Assembly (NCBI GenBank): GCA_002049455.2
Contig: KV918855.1
Coordinates: 1-64,000, forward strand
Direction: 5' to 3'
Length of the DNA: 64,000 nt
From: Porphyra umbilicalis
Lineage: Eukaryota > Rhodophyta > Bangiophyceae > Bangiales > Bangiaceae
This document shows, piece by piece, positions 51,921 through 62,797 of the stretch. The notes beneath the pieces are model-generated. The model saw nothing but the letters and a program-made list of their open reading frames with translations, had not been told where the DNA came from and searched no databases. Position numbers and translations under genes: made by a program. Within the stretch, counting starts at the first letter, position 1. The number at the start of each line of letters is the position of its first letter.

Positions 51921-53500
51921 AGAGCGACCTCAAGGAGCTCGCTACGACCCCGAAGGGGGCACAGAATTCACGTCTGCCGAAGGTGGATGCTTCGTCGGTG
52001 CCGGCAGAGTGGTCGGGGCACGTAAAGGCCCTCCTCCAAAAGCATTCCTCTCCTTGGGAGGGAAAGCTCGGCTTAATCCGAAGTGTGGAACACCGCATCG
52101 GACCGAAGCCTGGGGCTGTCCTTGTGAAACAGCACCCATACAAGGCCGGGGCAATGGTCCGGGAGAGAGTGAAAGGGGAAATCGAGCGTGTGCGCTCGAT
52201 CGACGACATTGAGCCCGCGAGCGAGGAATGGTCTAGCCCCGTGGTGCTGGTACCGAAGCCTGATGGTTCGGAACGCTTCTGTATCGATTAAATAAAGCTC
52301 AATTTGATGACTATCAAGGATGCGTACCCCATCCCACGGATGGATGAGTGCATTGACTCCTTAGGGAATACCAGGGTGTTCTCCACCCTGGATCGTAATT
52401 CGGAATTCTGGCAAATACCAGTAGCCGAGGAGGACAAACACCTCACAGCTTTTCCGTGCCACTCGGGCGCGTGGCAGTGCGTGCGCCTTCCCTTTGTGTT
52501 GTGCAACGCTTCTGCGACTTACCGACGCGCCATGGATATGATCCTGGCCGGTGTGAAGTGGCAGATATGTTTGGTATATCTGGATGATGTGATTGTTTTC
52601 TCGGGTTCCCCCGAGGAACACTTACAGCACCTTGAGGAGGTTTTGACCCTGCTCAGAAACGCAGGGGTCACCCTTAAGGCGTCTAAGTGCCACTTCTTCC
52701 CGGAGGAAGTGGAATACCTTGGTCATGTGATCCGACCAGGACGGGTACATGTCCTGGAGAAGAACGTCCGGGCGCTTCGGGGTCTCCGTTATCCGGAAAC
52801 CCAGACACACATGAAGAGCTTTCTGGGTATTTGCGGTGTGTACCGCCGCTTTGTAGCAGACTTCGCTAAGATAGCGAAGCCACTAACGGCGCTTACAAGC
52901 ACAAAGCTTCCTTAGAAGCTTCCTCCACCCTCAGGGAAGGAGACGGAAGCCTTTGAGATACTCCGAGGACGTCTTTTAGACGCCCCTATCGTATCTCTGC
53001 CCAAGAGGCCCGTGCATTATATCGTCGACGTCGACGCCAGCTATGAACAGCTGGGTTGTTGCCTCCAGCAACAACAGTCCGAAGGGGAATACCACCCCAT
53101 AGGCTACCATAGCCGTGCGCTTCTCCCTACGGAGAAGAACTATTTCGCCACGGAAATCGAGGCGCTAGGCGTCGTCTGGGTCGTGACCTATTTACGGTCC
53201 TACCTAGAAGGTGCGGAATTTATGGTGCGGTGTGACCACCGCGCCCTGAAATCGGTTCTCACTAGTACGAGTCCAAATGCTCAGATTAACCGATGGCGAC
53301 TCCGACTATCGGAGTACAATGATGAGTTACGGCATAAGCCACGTAAGGATCACAAGGTGGCAGACGCGCTATCGCGTCTCCCCACCGAGGGTTTGGACAC
53401 CTCGCCCCTGGACGAGGATATCCCCGTCCTGGCGGTCGAGACCCGGGCCAATGACGCCTTACAAGAAGCGTCACCGGAGGAGGCCCCTATGGGGCCATGA
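51899..53500 (+). pseudogene. pol: Reverse transcriptase and RNase H region with stops
   Basis: In a third frame. RT motifs in order: WSSPVVLVPKPDGSERFCID, then a TAA (52289-52291), FSTLDRNSEFWQIPVAEEDK with the first catalytic Asp, LPFVLCNASATYRRAMD, and YLDDVIVFS (YLDD at 52577-52588) with the other two Asp. A TAG lies at 52913-52915 between RT and RNase H. RNase H shows YIVDVDASYEQLG, FATEIEALGVVW, VRCDHRALK and VADALSRLP, so its acidic residues are kept. The frame ends at TGA 53498, overlapping the ATG of the integrase frame. Catalytic residues are intact despite the two stops. Confidence 0.88.
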
Positions 53501-55017
53501 CGGCCCAAGGGATCATCCTGGGCCAGGCTGAGGACGCCTTTTGCCAGGCCAGGCTTCAAGAGCTCGATGCTCTTTCGCCTCCCGACCCCGCGTTGAGTCG
53601 TCAAGCGTTCTTCTTCCGAGAGAAGAACGGGCTACTCTGCCGTCGCTAGAAGTACCGACGGGAAACCCAAGTGGTTATCCCCGAGGCGCTAAAGAAGCGC
53701 CTCCTGATTCACCAACACCATTCGGTGCTATCCGGGCATCCCGGCTCGAGACGGATGTATGACACCCTTCGTAGGTACGTGTACTGGCCTACGATGGTCG
53801 TCCACGTATACAAGCACGTGGAGCAATGCCCCACGTGCGCCAAGAACCGTCTCTCAGAGAGAAAACATACGATGGTGATGAAGCTTTTCACCGCCGACGA
53901 GCCCTTCTCGGGGCTCGCCAAGAACCATCAAGGCCCACTGCCCACCTCTAAAGGGGGGCACAAGCACGTCCTGGTCTTCTGTGACCGGTTAACTATGGTG
54001 ACAAGAGCCATCCCTATGAGGGAGGCCACGGCACTGACCGTGGCATCGGCCTTTTTAGATACATGGGTAGCCGCATATGGCATCCCCGACGCGGTCCTTA
54101 CGGACAACGGACCGCAGTTTGCCTCGGTATACTACCAGGGCATCCTGGGTTTACTCGGTATAGCTTCGAACTACACCTCGCCTTATCACCTGCAGACGAA
54201 CGGGCAGGTGGATGGATACAACCGCACCCTTGCTCGACAGCTCCATTTCTATGTGGCGGAGCACCAAGCCGAGTGGGACAGCCATCTGTCCCTTTTGACA
54301 ACCGCGTACAATGCGCAGGTCCATTCTAGCACTGGGGAAATCACCTCTGCTTTCGTAGGCCCGAGGCGGCTCCAACTCATTGGGATTGAGAGAATGCGTC
54401 GGCTGAGACGAGCCGAGGAACGGCCCGTCGACGCCAGCTCGGAGGCGGAACAGTATGTTGAAGACCTGAAGGCCCTCACTCCCAAGGTCCGGGAGCATCA
54501 GGGGAAAGCCCAGGCAGCGTACAAGCGCGCCTTCGATGCGCGCGCTCGAGAAAAGAATAACCAGCTAACAGCTGGGGACTGGGTCTATCTGAATGCCCAC
54601 TCCCGCTCGCCAAACAAGCTTAAGTGCAAGACCCAAGGGCCTTCCATGGTATTACAGACCGATGAATACCGATTCCTGATAAAGAGCACCAGGGGCATCA
54701 GGACGGTGAGCAGTGACCATGTCACTGGAGCTCCCACGTCCCCGGCGCGGGATGCCAAGTGGACCCATGCCCTTAGGGCACAAGCCCTCTTTGAGGAGGG
54801 GACCCACCTTAAGGATGGTCCCGAATACGTGTTCGAAAATTGTATCAAACATGGTTGGAATGATGACGGGCAATTGAAGCTCTTAGTCAAATGGTTTGGG
54901 CTTCCCGAAGGGGAAGCCACGTGGCAATTTGCCTCTTCTCTTCCGAGAGAAGCCCTCCGGAAATACTGTCTCCGGAAGAACATTAAATTCCCCGCCTTGC
55001 CACGGCAAGGGGTATAA
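53497..55017 (+). pseudogene. pol: Integrase with C-terminal chromodomain
   Basis: The frame starts at the ATG at 53497, which overlaps the preceding TGA as ATGA, and is broken by TAG at 53647-53649. The HHCC zinc finger (HQHHSVLSGHPGSRRMY, then EQCPTCAKNR) is present. In the core the first Asp lies in VFCDRLTMVTRAI and the second in VLTDNGPQF (54103). At D-x35-E spacing the expected Glu is Asp (codon GAT at 54211-54213, QTNGQVDGYNRTL), so catalysis is probably impaired. At about 54826-54990, VFENCIKHGWND, then LKLLVKWFGLPEGEATWQ, is a chromodomain-like module, which in chromoviruses steers insertion to marked chromatin. Confidence 0.88.
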
Positions 55018-55234
55018 TTCTCTGACCAAGTCAAGAAAAGGGTGCAAGACCTGCAAGTCGCCCGGGCTGTCATGGAGACCAAAGTCACAAAGAAGAGGGG
55101 CTAAGCCCCTTTTTTCCCTACGGGGCCCTCTCCCACTCTCCCTCACAGTGCGGCACCTACCCTTAAAGAAGGCGGTGAAGGGTAACACAATCAATGACCG
55201 AGTGAAAGGGGTGCCAAGCATCCCCGGTGACAAG

Positions 55235-57237
55235 TCACCAACCCTCGGAGCGAGAACCAAAGTCAGGGTTATAGCCCTGACAGGGATCCTCATCGCGCGA
55301 GTCATACCCCGGCCCAGAGAAGGTCGGAGGTGTCGCCGAGGGACCGGTCGTCGTCCCATAAGGGACCGGAATAGCAACACCAGAGCCCGCCCCATAATGG
55401 GACGGGGTAGCCGAGCCCGAGCCCGCTTCATAAGGGGACGGGGCAACCGAACCCGAGCCCGCCCCATAATGCGGCGGAACAGAAGAGCCAAACCTCACCC
55501 CGTAGTGGCGTGGGGAGGGGGACGGCGGACGCTGGGGCGTTGCCGGCGAAATACCACCCCCGGCCGGAACCGGGGGCGACGCCAAGTTGCGGATAGACCT
55601 TCTCGCCAAAACGGTGTTGGTCTCCGCCACGGCAGCGCCATACTCCTCCGCCAAGAGGCGGCGGACCGACTCTACTGTACTCCGAGTGTACAGCACGTCC
55701 GCTTCTCGGTCACCTTAAGGGCGAGACACAATAACGGCCATCTCGTTGCGAAGCCGCACCAAGGTGCGGCTTAGGGTCATCATCAGGGTGGGATCCACCC
55801 CGTTGGTGAGGATCAGGGGGAGCTCCCTTAGGAAGCGGGCCAAGCCATCCCACACCTCGCGCCGCACAGGCCGAGGGGTCATCAGTTGGGCGGCCCCGTC
55901 CCAAGAGAATAAGGGAAGGGAAGCCAACGGCGGACCTGAAAGCCCCCCGAAAAGGGGGACCGACCCATCTCAGAGGTGCGCACGACCTGACCAACCATAA
56001 CGCCCACCCCAACGAGGGTTATAGGGACGACAGACCGACCCCCGAAGGGGCGGAGCCGGATGCGGCACACCCGCGGAGCTCGCGGGAGGCGACGGCGGCA
56101 GTGCCACCGGGGGGGCCACAAGGGCCGCCGGACCGTAACGGTTCGGCCCGGACGAGGCCAGGTCCATATTAAGGGGACGAAGACGCAGCTCAAGAGTGAT
56201 ATCGCTCCTATAAGGGAGAGTGGAGCCACCAAGGTCATCCATGAGGACCAAGACCCCGTCGTCGTCCAGCCCCTTGGCGCACCGGAAGGCCCCTCGAAGG
56301 CTCCAATCATAAAGGAGCCACAACTCCTTCCCCGGCTCCTCCACCAGTCGGAGGAGCTCTATCCCGGTCTTCAAAAGAAGCCGAGCGGACGAGTCGACCG
56401 AGCGCAGTCGCTCCGCCGTGAGCTCAATGAAGCCGTACGTAGGACCAGCGGAAGACGCCACAAGTGGCCGTGGTGGCGGATGCTGCCGACGAAGACGTCG
56501 GCCACCTCGACGGCCCACAGGGTCGCCAACATTATTCGGTAGGGTCCCCCGAGGACCTCTCCAATCAGCTTGCTGCCACGCAGCTCCCTCATCTGGGGCA
56601 TCCGCGCGTCCATGCTGCGCGGTACCTCAACTGACGCCCACGGCAGGGGGGCGATCGGGTACAGGGCCCTACGCCGGGTCACCGGCACTTCTCGTACCTG
56701 CCACTGCTCATGGAGCCCCGCGACGCCCAGGGTGTTGCGTACTGTCCACTCCCCCGGTGCGCCGGGTACAAAGTACCCGCGGTCCTCCTCCCCCATCTTG
56801 GGGAGTGTGCCAGGATAGTAGTCCCAAGAGAAGTAGGGCTTGTCGCCTACCTCCGGGGGGAGGTCTCGCTCCGACAAATGACAAAGCATCCGGCACACCC
56901 GCCAGTCCTTCTGATGGCGAAGAAACGGAAAGTCCGTTGCCGTCCCCTCGAAGACGGCGTACGACGGGCCGTAGCTGACCCAGATGGTCGTCCATAGACT
57001 GACCATGCGGCGGCCCCCAAGGAACGCATACCGCTGTTCCACCAGGGATCCTCCGAGGTCCCTGGGGATCCGGCGAAAAGAGTCGTCAACGACGGCGGGA
57101 GTCGGCAAAGAAGCCGACAGGAGGGAGGCCAAGGTGCCATCAATCTCCTTCTCCTCCCCAAGGACGCCACCTGAAACGCCGCCGCGACTGTCGACCGCCA
57201 TGGCGGTCGTACCGTGGGCCGCATCGGCCGACGCCAT
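55235..57237 (-). pseudogene. Antisense ORF block between integrase and 3' LTR
   Basis: On the minus strand a 288-codon frame runs from the ATG at 57237 (open from 57492) to 56371, with protein-like composition rich in Trp and Tyr (DWRVCRMLCHLSERDLPPEV, GDKPYFSWDYYPGTLPKMG). Near 56480 the sense passes to a second frame (GFIELTAERLRSVDSSARLL), which continues with stops at about 55970 and 55715 and ends at 55235. The last part is a tandem repeat of about 13 residues (HYGAGSGSVAPSPYEAGSGS). So one antisense gene of roughly 650-670 codons seems to have decayed at a pace like gag-pol. No domain recognised. Antisense extra ORFs are known from some plant gypsy elements, but this one matches none I can name. 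Confidence 0.5.
55300..55480. repeat. About 39-42-bp tandem repeats in the antisense ORF
   Basis: Units of CCGAGCCCGAGCCCGC plus (C/T)CATAA(T/G)GGGACGGG alternate four to five times. On the minus strand they encode the Tyr-Gly-Ala-Gly-Ser-Gly-Ser repeats. Confidence 0.75.
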
Positions 57238-57594
57238 CGGACTTCGCGAGACAGGGCACCAAGGAAGTTTGAAAAGCCCCACCCACGGGCGGGGCACGAG
57301 GTCGGCGAAGAGGGAGGAATAATCCCGGACACGCGCCCTCGGCGCTCTTCCACGTCGTGACGAAGAGATTGCCCACGGGATACCCGAGTCGTTAGGTCCT
57401 CCCAACAAAGCGGACCGTCTTGTGCGCCCAGGTGCGAGGGGCTCACCGGGCGCCGCGAAAGTCCGGGGGAAGGCCCGCCAGGGAATTTCCAAAGAGGGCC
57501 TCTCGAAAATCAGGGCGAAACGAGTCGCCGGGGGCTCCCCCGGGCCAGTGTGGGGCCGTTAGACAGTGCCCAGGTCCAGCGGGACGCAGGCACT

Positions 57595-57607
57595 GAGATG
57601 GGGGATA
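57595..57607 (+). promoter_or_regulatory. Polypurine tract
   Basis: GAGATGGGGGATA immediately upstream of the 3' LTR, nearly all purines, at the place where plus-strand DNA synthesis is primed in LTR elements. Confidence 0.7.
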
Positions 57608-58375
57608 AGTGGGGTAAACCCGCTCTCCTCTGATGACGCGATCACCCCGCAATGAGCCGGGGGAGGGGCCGCGAGCACACACGCAATGCCCCTAGAGGTA
57701 GCGGTGTGCGGCGCCCGTTCGGGGCGCTTGCCAGATGGGGCTTGCGGCCGCCCCCGAGGTGTATCTTCCCCTCCCCCAGAGGCCGAGTGGGGCAGGGCCT
57801 GACGCGGATGAGGGGTCATGCGGCCCCTCGATCTGGGCCCCCTAGAGGGGTTTGGAAGCTTGTGGAATCTCCTGTGACCGAGAAAAATCCAGCGGCCAAG
57901 ATTAAATCTCGGCCACTGTCGATATCCCACGAGGACTTCGATCGGAGACTTGATAATCCGGGGATAAGTCCCTAGTGATGTATTGGGCAATTTCAGTGCG
58001 AGCTGGCTTAAATCCAGGGACCATATGTCTCTTCCAGTGGAAGGGGGTCCCTTGATCCGTGGCAGGGGCCACCGGGACCCCGCATCAGGGACCTTGGCCT
58101 GCCGGGCCCCAGCTTTCCTACGACCGTCTCTTCCTGGGTCGGGATTGTGCGCGTCCTGCGTGTTCTTTCTTATGGTTTATGAGTGTATGATTTGGGGGCA
58201 TTGTGCGTACTCGAATAAATCAGCGTCGCGTCTGCGTCCGTATCGGCGTTCTGATGCGCTCCGCGCCCTGTGATCCAGGCGCTTGTGTTCTTTCTTCTTT
58301 GTGTCGCTCCGCATCCTGTGCTGGGTTTTCAGACGGAGCCGTGCCCCGTCGGTTTTGCGGGCAGAAAGCACTTCA
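57608..58375 (+). repeat. 3' LTR
   Basis: Aligns end to end with the 5' LTR at equal length. It starts AGTGG (mutated from TGTGG), ends TTCA and holds AATAAA at 58214-58219. By eye roughly 10-13% of bases differ from the 5' LTR. Confidence 0.88.
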
Positions 58376-58380
58376 TTTCG

Positions 58381-60150
58381 CTGTAAAGAGCCCCATGCTG
58401 CCGCCGAAGCCGGCCGGGAAGGTGGCACAAAGTCGTAGTGGTCGCACTCGCACCGTGCTCACAACGGCCTCGCCGATGTCTGAGGACGTGCCGTCATCTA
58501 TTTGGCGGCGAATGTGGCGCGAATCCATGATGTTGACGCTGAAGCTGGCATTTTAGAGCTGCAGAAGTGCATGACGACGGCAACACCTCACTTCATTTGG
58601 GCATTTTTCCACAGCCGGCGCCTGGGGCGCGCTGTGGCGGATAGGAGCTGCCCAGTCAAAACGTCGACGGTCCGCAACGACATGAAGCCGTGCGGGTTCC
58701 TTTTTTGGGCACATCACACTGCCCGCGCCAGAGGGCGCTGCGCTGATCTTCTCCGACTACCGCGCGCACTGGAAGCCGTTTTGGTGCAAAGCTGGGCGCG
58801 GAGACGTAGTTCAAGCAGTCTGTTAAGGCTGACACGACCACGCGCGGGGGAAACCTCATGAAGCATACGGTCATCAACGACTTCAAGCGGAGGGAGCAAA
58901 GAAGCTCTCGGGCAGCCGGGTAGATGCGTGAGGCCAACGCTACCTTCACGGTGGCCATCATGCGCAGCCTCTGTCACAACAACATCACAAAGCACCTGGA
59001 TATTGGCGAGCTTGACGACATCTCCGAGGCCTACATCTTCGACGTCAAGCCCAACTTCCTGGCATTTTCGGGTTGAGAGTTTAGCTCCATGACGCTGGGA
59101 CGGCCCTAAGTGACATTGAGATTGATGCAGAGGGACATCAAATGAGCCATCGATCTTACAGCCCGAAAGATTTTGTTCGATGACGAGTAACCTCCCATTC
59201 CTGGTTCTCTTCCTGAGCTGGCTTCTTTCATTTCTGCCTAGGGCACAACACTCACCTCACATCGACGTGAGCTACAGAATCTGCAAGAGTTGCGACGCTC
59301 CTGACTACGTCATAACTGTTCGGATATTCAGCTTCTACGAGGATTGACAGGTGATGATGAGGCTGAGGTTGACGACGAAACGTGCATTCGTTTTTCTTCT
59401 GAATAGTTCAACCAGCCGGAGCTTGACAGAGGTCTCCTCGCAATTTACGAGCAAAACCTTGTTTGTAACGGGCTCGCGGGAAACCTCCGAGCCTGACTCG
59501 TGTTTCTCGATTTGTCGAAAGATACCAGCGGAAAAACGACGACCAGTTCTCCCCCAATCGCTGACTCAGCCCTGACAAGACGGCTGGCGATCGATTTTCT
59601 TGTCGTTGCCCTCTACCTGACCTAGCGAGCCATCCTCAATGGATCCTGTGGTATTCGCCTCGGTGGCACGCAGGTCAAGGGATTGAGGCAGGTACGGCTG
59701 ACCTTATCATGCGTCTTGGCGGGTGGACACGTCGCTCCTATAACTTACTGTTTTGCTTCACCATTGCAAGTGCTGGCGGCACGCTCTTCACCACGCTGCG
59801 GTCGTATGTACCAGACGACCTCACTCAAGCAACTAACGCCGCCATCGACACCAAACGTGACTGAGTGACGCTCTAAGTGCACCAGATCGTCGATTTGCTC
59901 GAATCAGCGGAGAACATTGAGGTGGTTCACTCGCGTGTGGAGTCGAATGGCGTGGAGATCCTGCGCAAGTCACTTTTGGACATCGCGGGACTGATGCGCT
60001 GGGTCCGATCTTGATAGAACGTTTGTGGCACTCATCTGCAGAAGAAAACTTTTGCCTTTTTCAATGAGTGAGGCTGACTAGCACATGTATTTCGCCAATT
60101 CCAGCCGCACACTGTTCGAATGCAGTGAGGATCGGGATTGGGGGATCACG
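58381..60150 (+). pseudogene. Decayed coding relic, unknown family
   Basis: Plus-strand frames show protein-like stretches separated by many stops, for example NATFTVAIMRSLCHNN and DIGELDDISEAYIFDVKPNF (about 58930-59075), DDEAEVDDETCIRF (about 59355) and QIVDLLESAENIEVVHSRVE (about 59880-59940). The acidic, helical pattern is coherent in one direction, as in an old pseudogene or an intron-rich gene. No family could be named. Immediately follows the 3' LTR. Confidence 0.3.
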
Positions 60151-60559
60151 GTGAAGTGGTTGAGTGGCTTGAACTTGTGTGTGTGTGTGCAAACGTGCTT
60201 TGTCGGTTGTCCTAACGTTCGCCCGCCTCTCCTAACCGAGAGCACCTCTCAAATAGTCCCCACCGGCCCAAGTGCTCCCCGCTCTCGCGCCCACACCGAC
60301 GCCCACGCCCTCGAACCAAATCGAATCACTCACCAAAACAACAGCCATAAGTGCAAAGCGAAGATCAAATCCAAACGTGCCAAAATGAACGCCCCAAGAT
60401 GACTCAACGCGAATGTGTGCAACTTGACCACGTCTTGCAAATGTACCATCTGGGGTACCATAGGGGTCACCGACCATCATTCATCCGCGAACCGCCAGTG
60501 GAGTCGATGACGAGCGTCACAGTCCAACACTCCTCCTTGCTTGTTGCCGCGGCGGTTTT
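60151..60559. other. Spacer with no recognised feature
   Basis: GTGTGTGTGT run near 60177-60190. No gene seen. Confidence 0.4.
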
Positions 60560-61391
60560 TGTTTTCAGCAAAACCCCATGGTATGGACATGCGTGTCGTG
60601 CTTGGTCTTTCCAAGCTCCTTCGTCATCATGTCCGCAACCGTGTCGTCCAATCCACCATTCTCCCTTTCACCTTGTCCTTCGTGATGGTATGGCGCACGA
60701 AGTGGTAGCGTATGTCGATGTGCTTGGTGCGCTTGTGCCCTACGTGGTTCTTGGAGAAGTCAATGCACCCGCTGTTGTCGACCTTGATGTTGATCGGCGC
60801 GCCCGAGATCGCTGTCTGCAGCCTCTGAGATGCCAAGCTTTGCAGGAGCTTGTACAGCCGAACATCATCCTTGCTGGCCTGACACAGAGCAATATAATTG
60901 GCCTTCATCGTCGACAGCGCCACCGTCTTCTGCAACTTAGAACCCCAGCTGACGGCTGCTCCGCCAAAGATGAAGGGGAAGCTCGTCGAAGAACGTCGCC
61001 TCTCGTGGTCACCCGCCCAGTTGGAATCACTTAAGCCTTGAAGAACTCAGGAAGAGTTCTTGACGAAGACCAGCCTCTTGTCCATCGAACCTTTGACATA
61101 CCGTAAAAGGCGCTTGATCGCCGCCCAATGCTCCTTGCCGTAGTACAAGACAGACTGACTCAGCTTCCTGATGGCGAAGGCGATGTCAGGACGCGTCCCG
61201 GCCGTCAGGTACATAAGACTGCCGACGGCTTTGCGGTTAGGCAGCGCATCGTCGCTCTCGTAGCCCTTAACCAGCTGCAGGCCTTCCTCCAGCGGCGTTC
61301 CGATCCTGGTGCACACGGCCATCCCGAACGTGTCCAGCACTTGCGCAGCGTATTTGACCTGCGACGTCGTTTCGCGATTGCTCGTCCGCAT
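60560..61391 (-). pseudogene. pol: Ty1/copia pol fragment (RT end and RNase H)
   Basis: Minus strand. 61391-61047 reads as the end of a copia RT domain (QVLDTFGMAVCTRIGTPLEE, VGSLMYLTAGTRPDIAFAI, EHWAAIKRLLRYVKGSMDK). After a TGA at 61047 the same frame enters RNase H (LQGLSDSNWAGD, KTVALSTMKANYIALCQASK, DNSGCIDFSKN, HKRTKHIDIRYHFVRH). A frameshift near 60640 leads to the usual copia end (VADMMTKELGKTKHDTH). No LTR, protease or integrase of this element was found, so it is a truncated insertion. It joins the gypsy gag copy directly at about 61388. Confidence 0.88.
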
Positions 61392-61651
61392 ATTTGCGGA
61401 GAAGCCAATTTATCAGTTCCAATTAGGAGCTGACCGTACCGCTCCGCGCTCCTAGGAGGGACGGCATGATCGTATACAACTCTTGCTTGGGATGAACCTT
61501 AGTGAACTCGGACATCATTGTCGCCACCCGCTTTTACGAAGCGGCTGCGGAATTTGAAGACGCCTAAGGCGGGCGTCGCATCCCACTGTGCGTCACGACC
61601 AAAGGTGGCCGATATGTCCTTAAGCAGACGGCAAAGGCCGTTCGTCATCGT
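61388..61651 (-). pseudogene. gag: gag fragment, second part
   Basis: Matches the capsid-like region of the first copy: DISATFGRDAQWDATPALGV, FKFRSRFVKAGGDNDV, then DNA matching up to the 'Tyr-Ala-Asp-Glu-Gln' codons at about 61388, where copia sequence begins. Part of the segment is deleted or frame-shifted near 61450-61500. Confidence 0.85.
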
Positions 61652-62797
61652 CACGGCCGGCAGAATCCCAATCCGCCCCCATCCAGAGCCTATCCGTATC
61701 CAAAACTCTGATGGATGGGCGTTTTTGTCGTCTATGAGCGCCCCCCGATTCCCCATCCAGAGATTTACCGGGATGGGCTTCCTCGACCGAGGCCAGTCAA
61801 AAGTCACCGCACTCTTGTGCAGCACAGCCGTTTCTTTCCGGCCCTGGTCACGTCCGCGGAAAACTCACGCCATTGCATCAGGCCAGCATCATTTCTACTC
61901 TTCTGCCGGACCATTGCAAACTGTAGTCCCCGTACTGCTCCCATCTGGTCCGTCTGCTCAGCGGCGTCCGCGGCATGAGGTCGACCCTTGCTTTTCTGCG
62001 ATACAACTCCTATATTTCTCAGTACTTGACATTCAAATCTTATAGATTGTGCCCACCCCGTCGACGTCACGACCAGACCAGCGGTCGTCGTGTTCACGCG
62101 GGCAGACAGCGACAGAAGATGACCTTGCCTCCAAAATTGCGATAAGTCGGTGACATCGCGAAACGCCGTGCTCCACTTTGCGCTCCGCTATTCTCTTTGA
62201 GAGTGCAAAACATGAGTCTCTTGCACAGCGTGTTGTACGACTGCCTGGAACGCCCGACTCCCGCAAGGACGCCCGCTCGAGCAACGCGGCACTGGACTCA
62301 CGAACGCTGTAGCTCTGCTTCCGCCGCGATTTCACCTCGTCGGATTCGGAGGCAGTCGTGAGGACGGCCCGCTCCAACCGAGGCCTGTGCAATTGGTATG
62401 CTTTGGAACAGAATACCTATACTTTCAGAAGAGCAATTTGATTGGCCCAAACTGCTGCGCGGTGTGGCCAAACCACGTGCGACTGGTAGCCAATGACACG
62501 GCCTTTTGGTTTCACACCAGGTTTCCGATAACGAAACGGCCGAGCCTGCAGAGGATCACACTGTGTCTTTCGAAACGGCCACCTCGACACGAAGGACTCC
62601 CGGGTAGAACTGCGGACCACTCCGTCCGCGCAAAACGGCCATCCGAAGCCCATCCAAAGCCCAGCGATATCCGATCCAAAATCTGTTGGATGGGCTTGGA
62701 TGAGCAGGAGGAGACCATCCGTCAACAACCAAAGAGTGACGATGCAGCATCGAAGGTCCATCTAAACACCGTTTGAATGGGGATTCTGCCGGCCGTG
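61652..62797. mobile_element. 1,146-bp element with 18-bp TIRs inserted in gag
   Basis: CACGGCCGGCAGAATCCC at 61652-61669 is mirrored exactly at 62780-62797. The flanks are two halves of one gag sequence, which shows it is an insertion. GGATGGGC/GCCCATCC words recur just inside both ends. No transposase is visible, so it is non-autonomous or of an unknown type. A CAT triplet near both ends might be a 3-bp target duplication, but the exact edges are uncertain. Confidence 0.8.

Larger units (their letters stand above)
48007..58375 (+). mobile_element. Ty3/gypsy LTR retrotransposon (10.4 kb), decayed
   Basis: Two LTRs of equal length (768 bp) flank, in order, PBS, gag, protease, RT, RNase H, integrase with chromodomain, an antisense ORF block and a polypurine tract. 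PR-RT-RH-IN order defines Ty3/gypsy. Flanking pentamers GTTCG (48002-48006) and TTTCG (58376-58380) fit an imperfect 5-bp target duplication. The LTRs differ by eye at roughly one base in eight to ten, and gag-pol carries several in-frame stops and frame shifts, so the insertion is old and not autonomous. Confidence 0.92.

Noticed and set aside
54896..55774. 292-codon plus ORF overlapping the integrase end and the repeat region
   Set aside because: It overlaps the well-supported chromodomain in another frame, and its Arg-rich repeats are the shadow of the antisense repeat.
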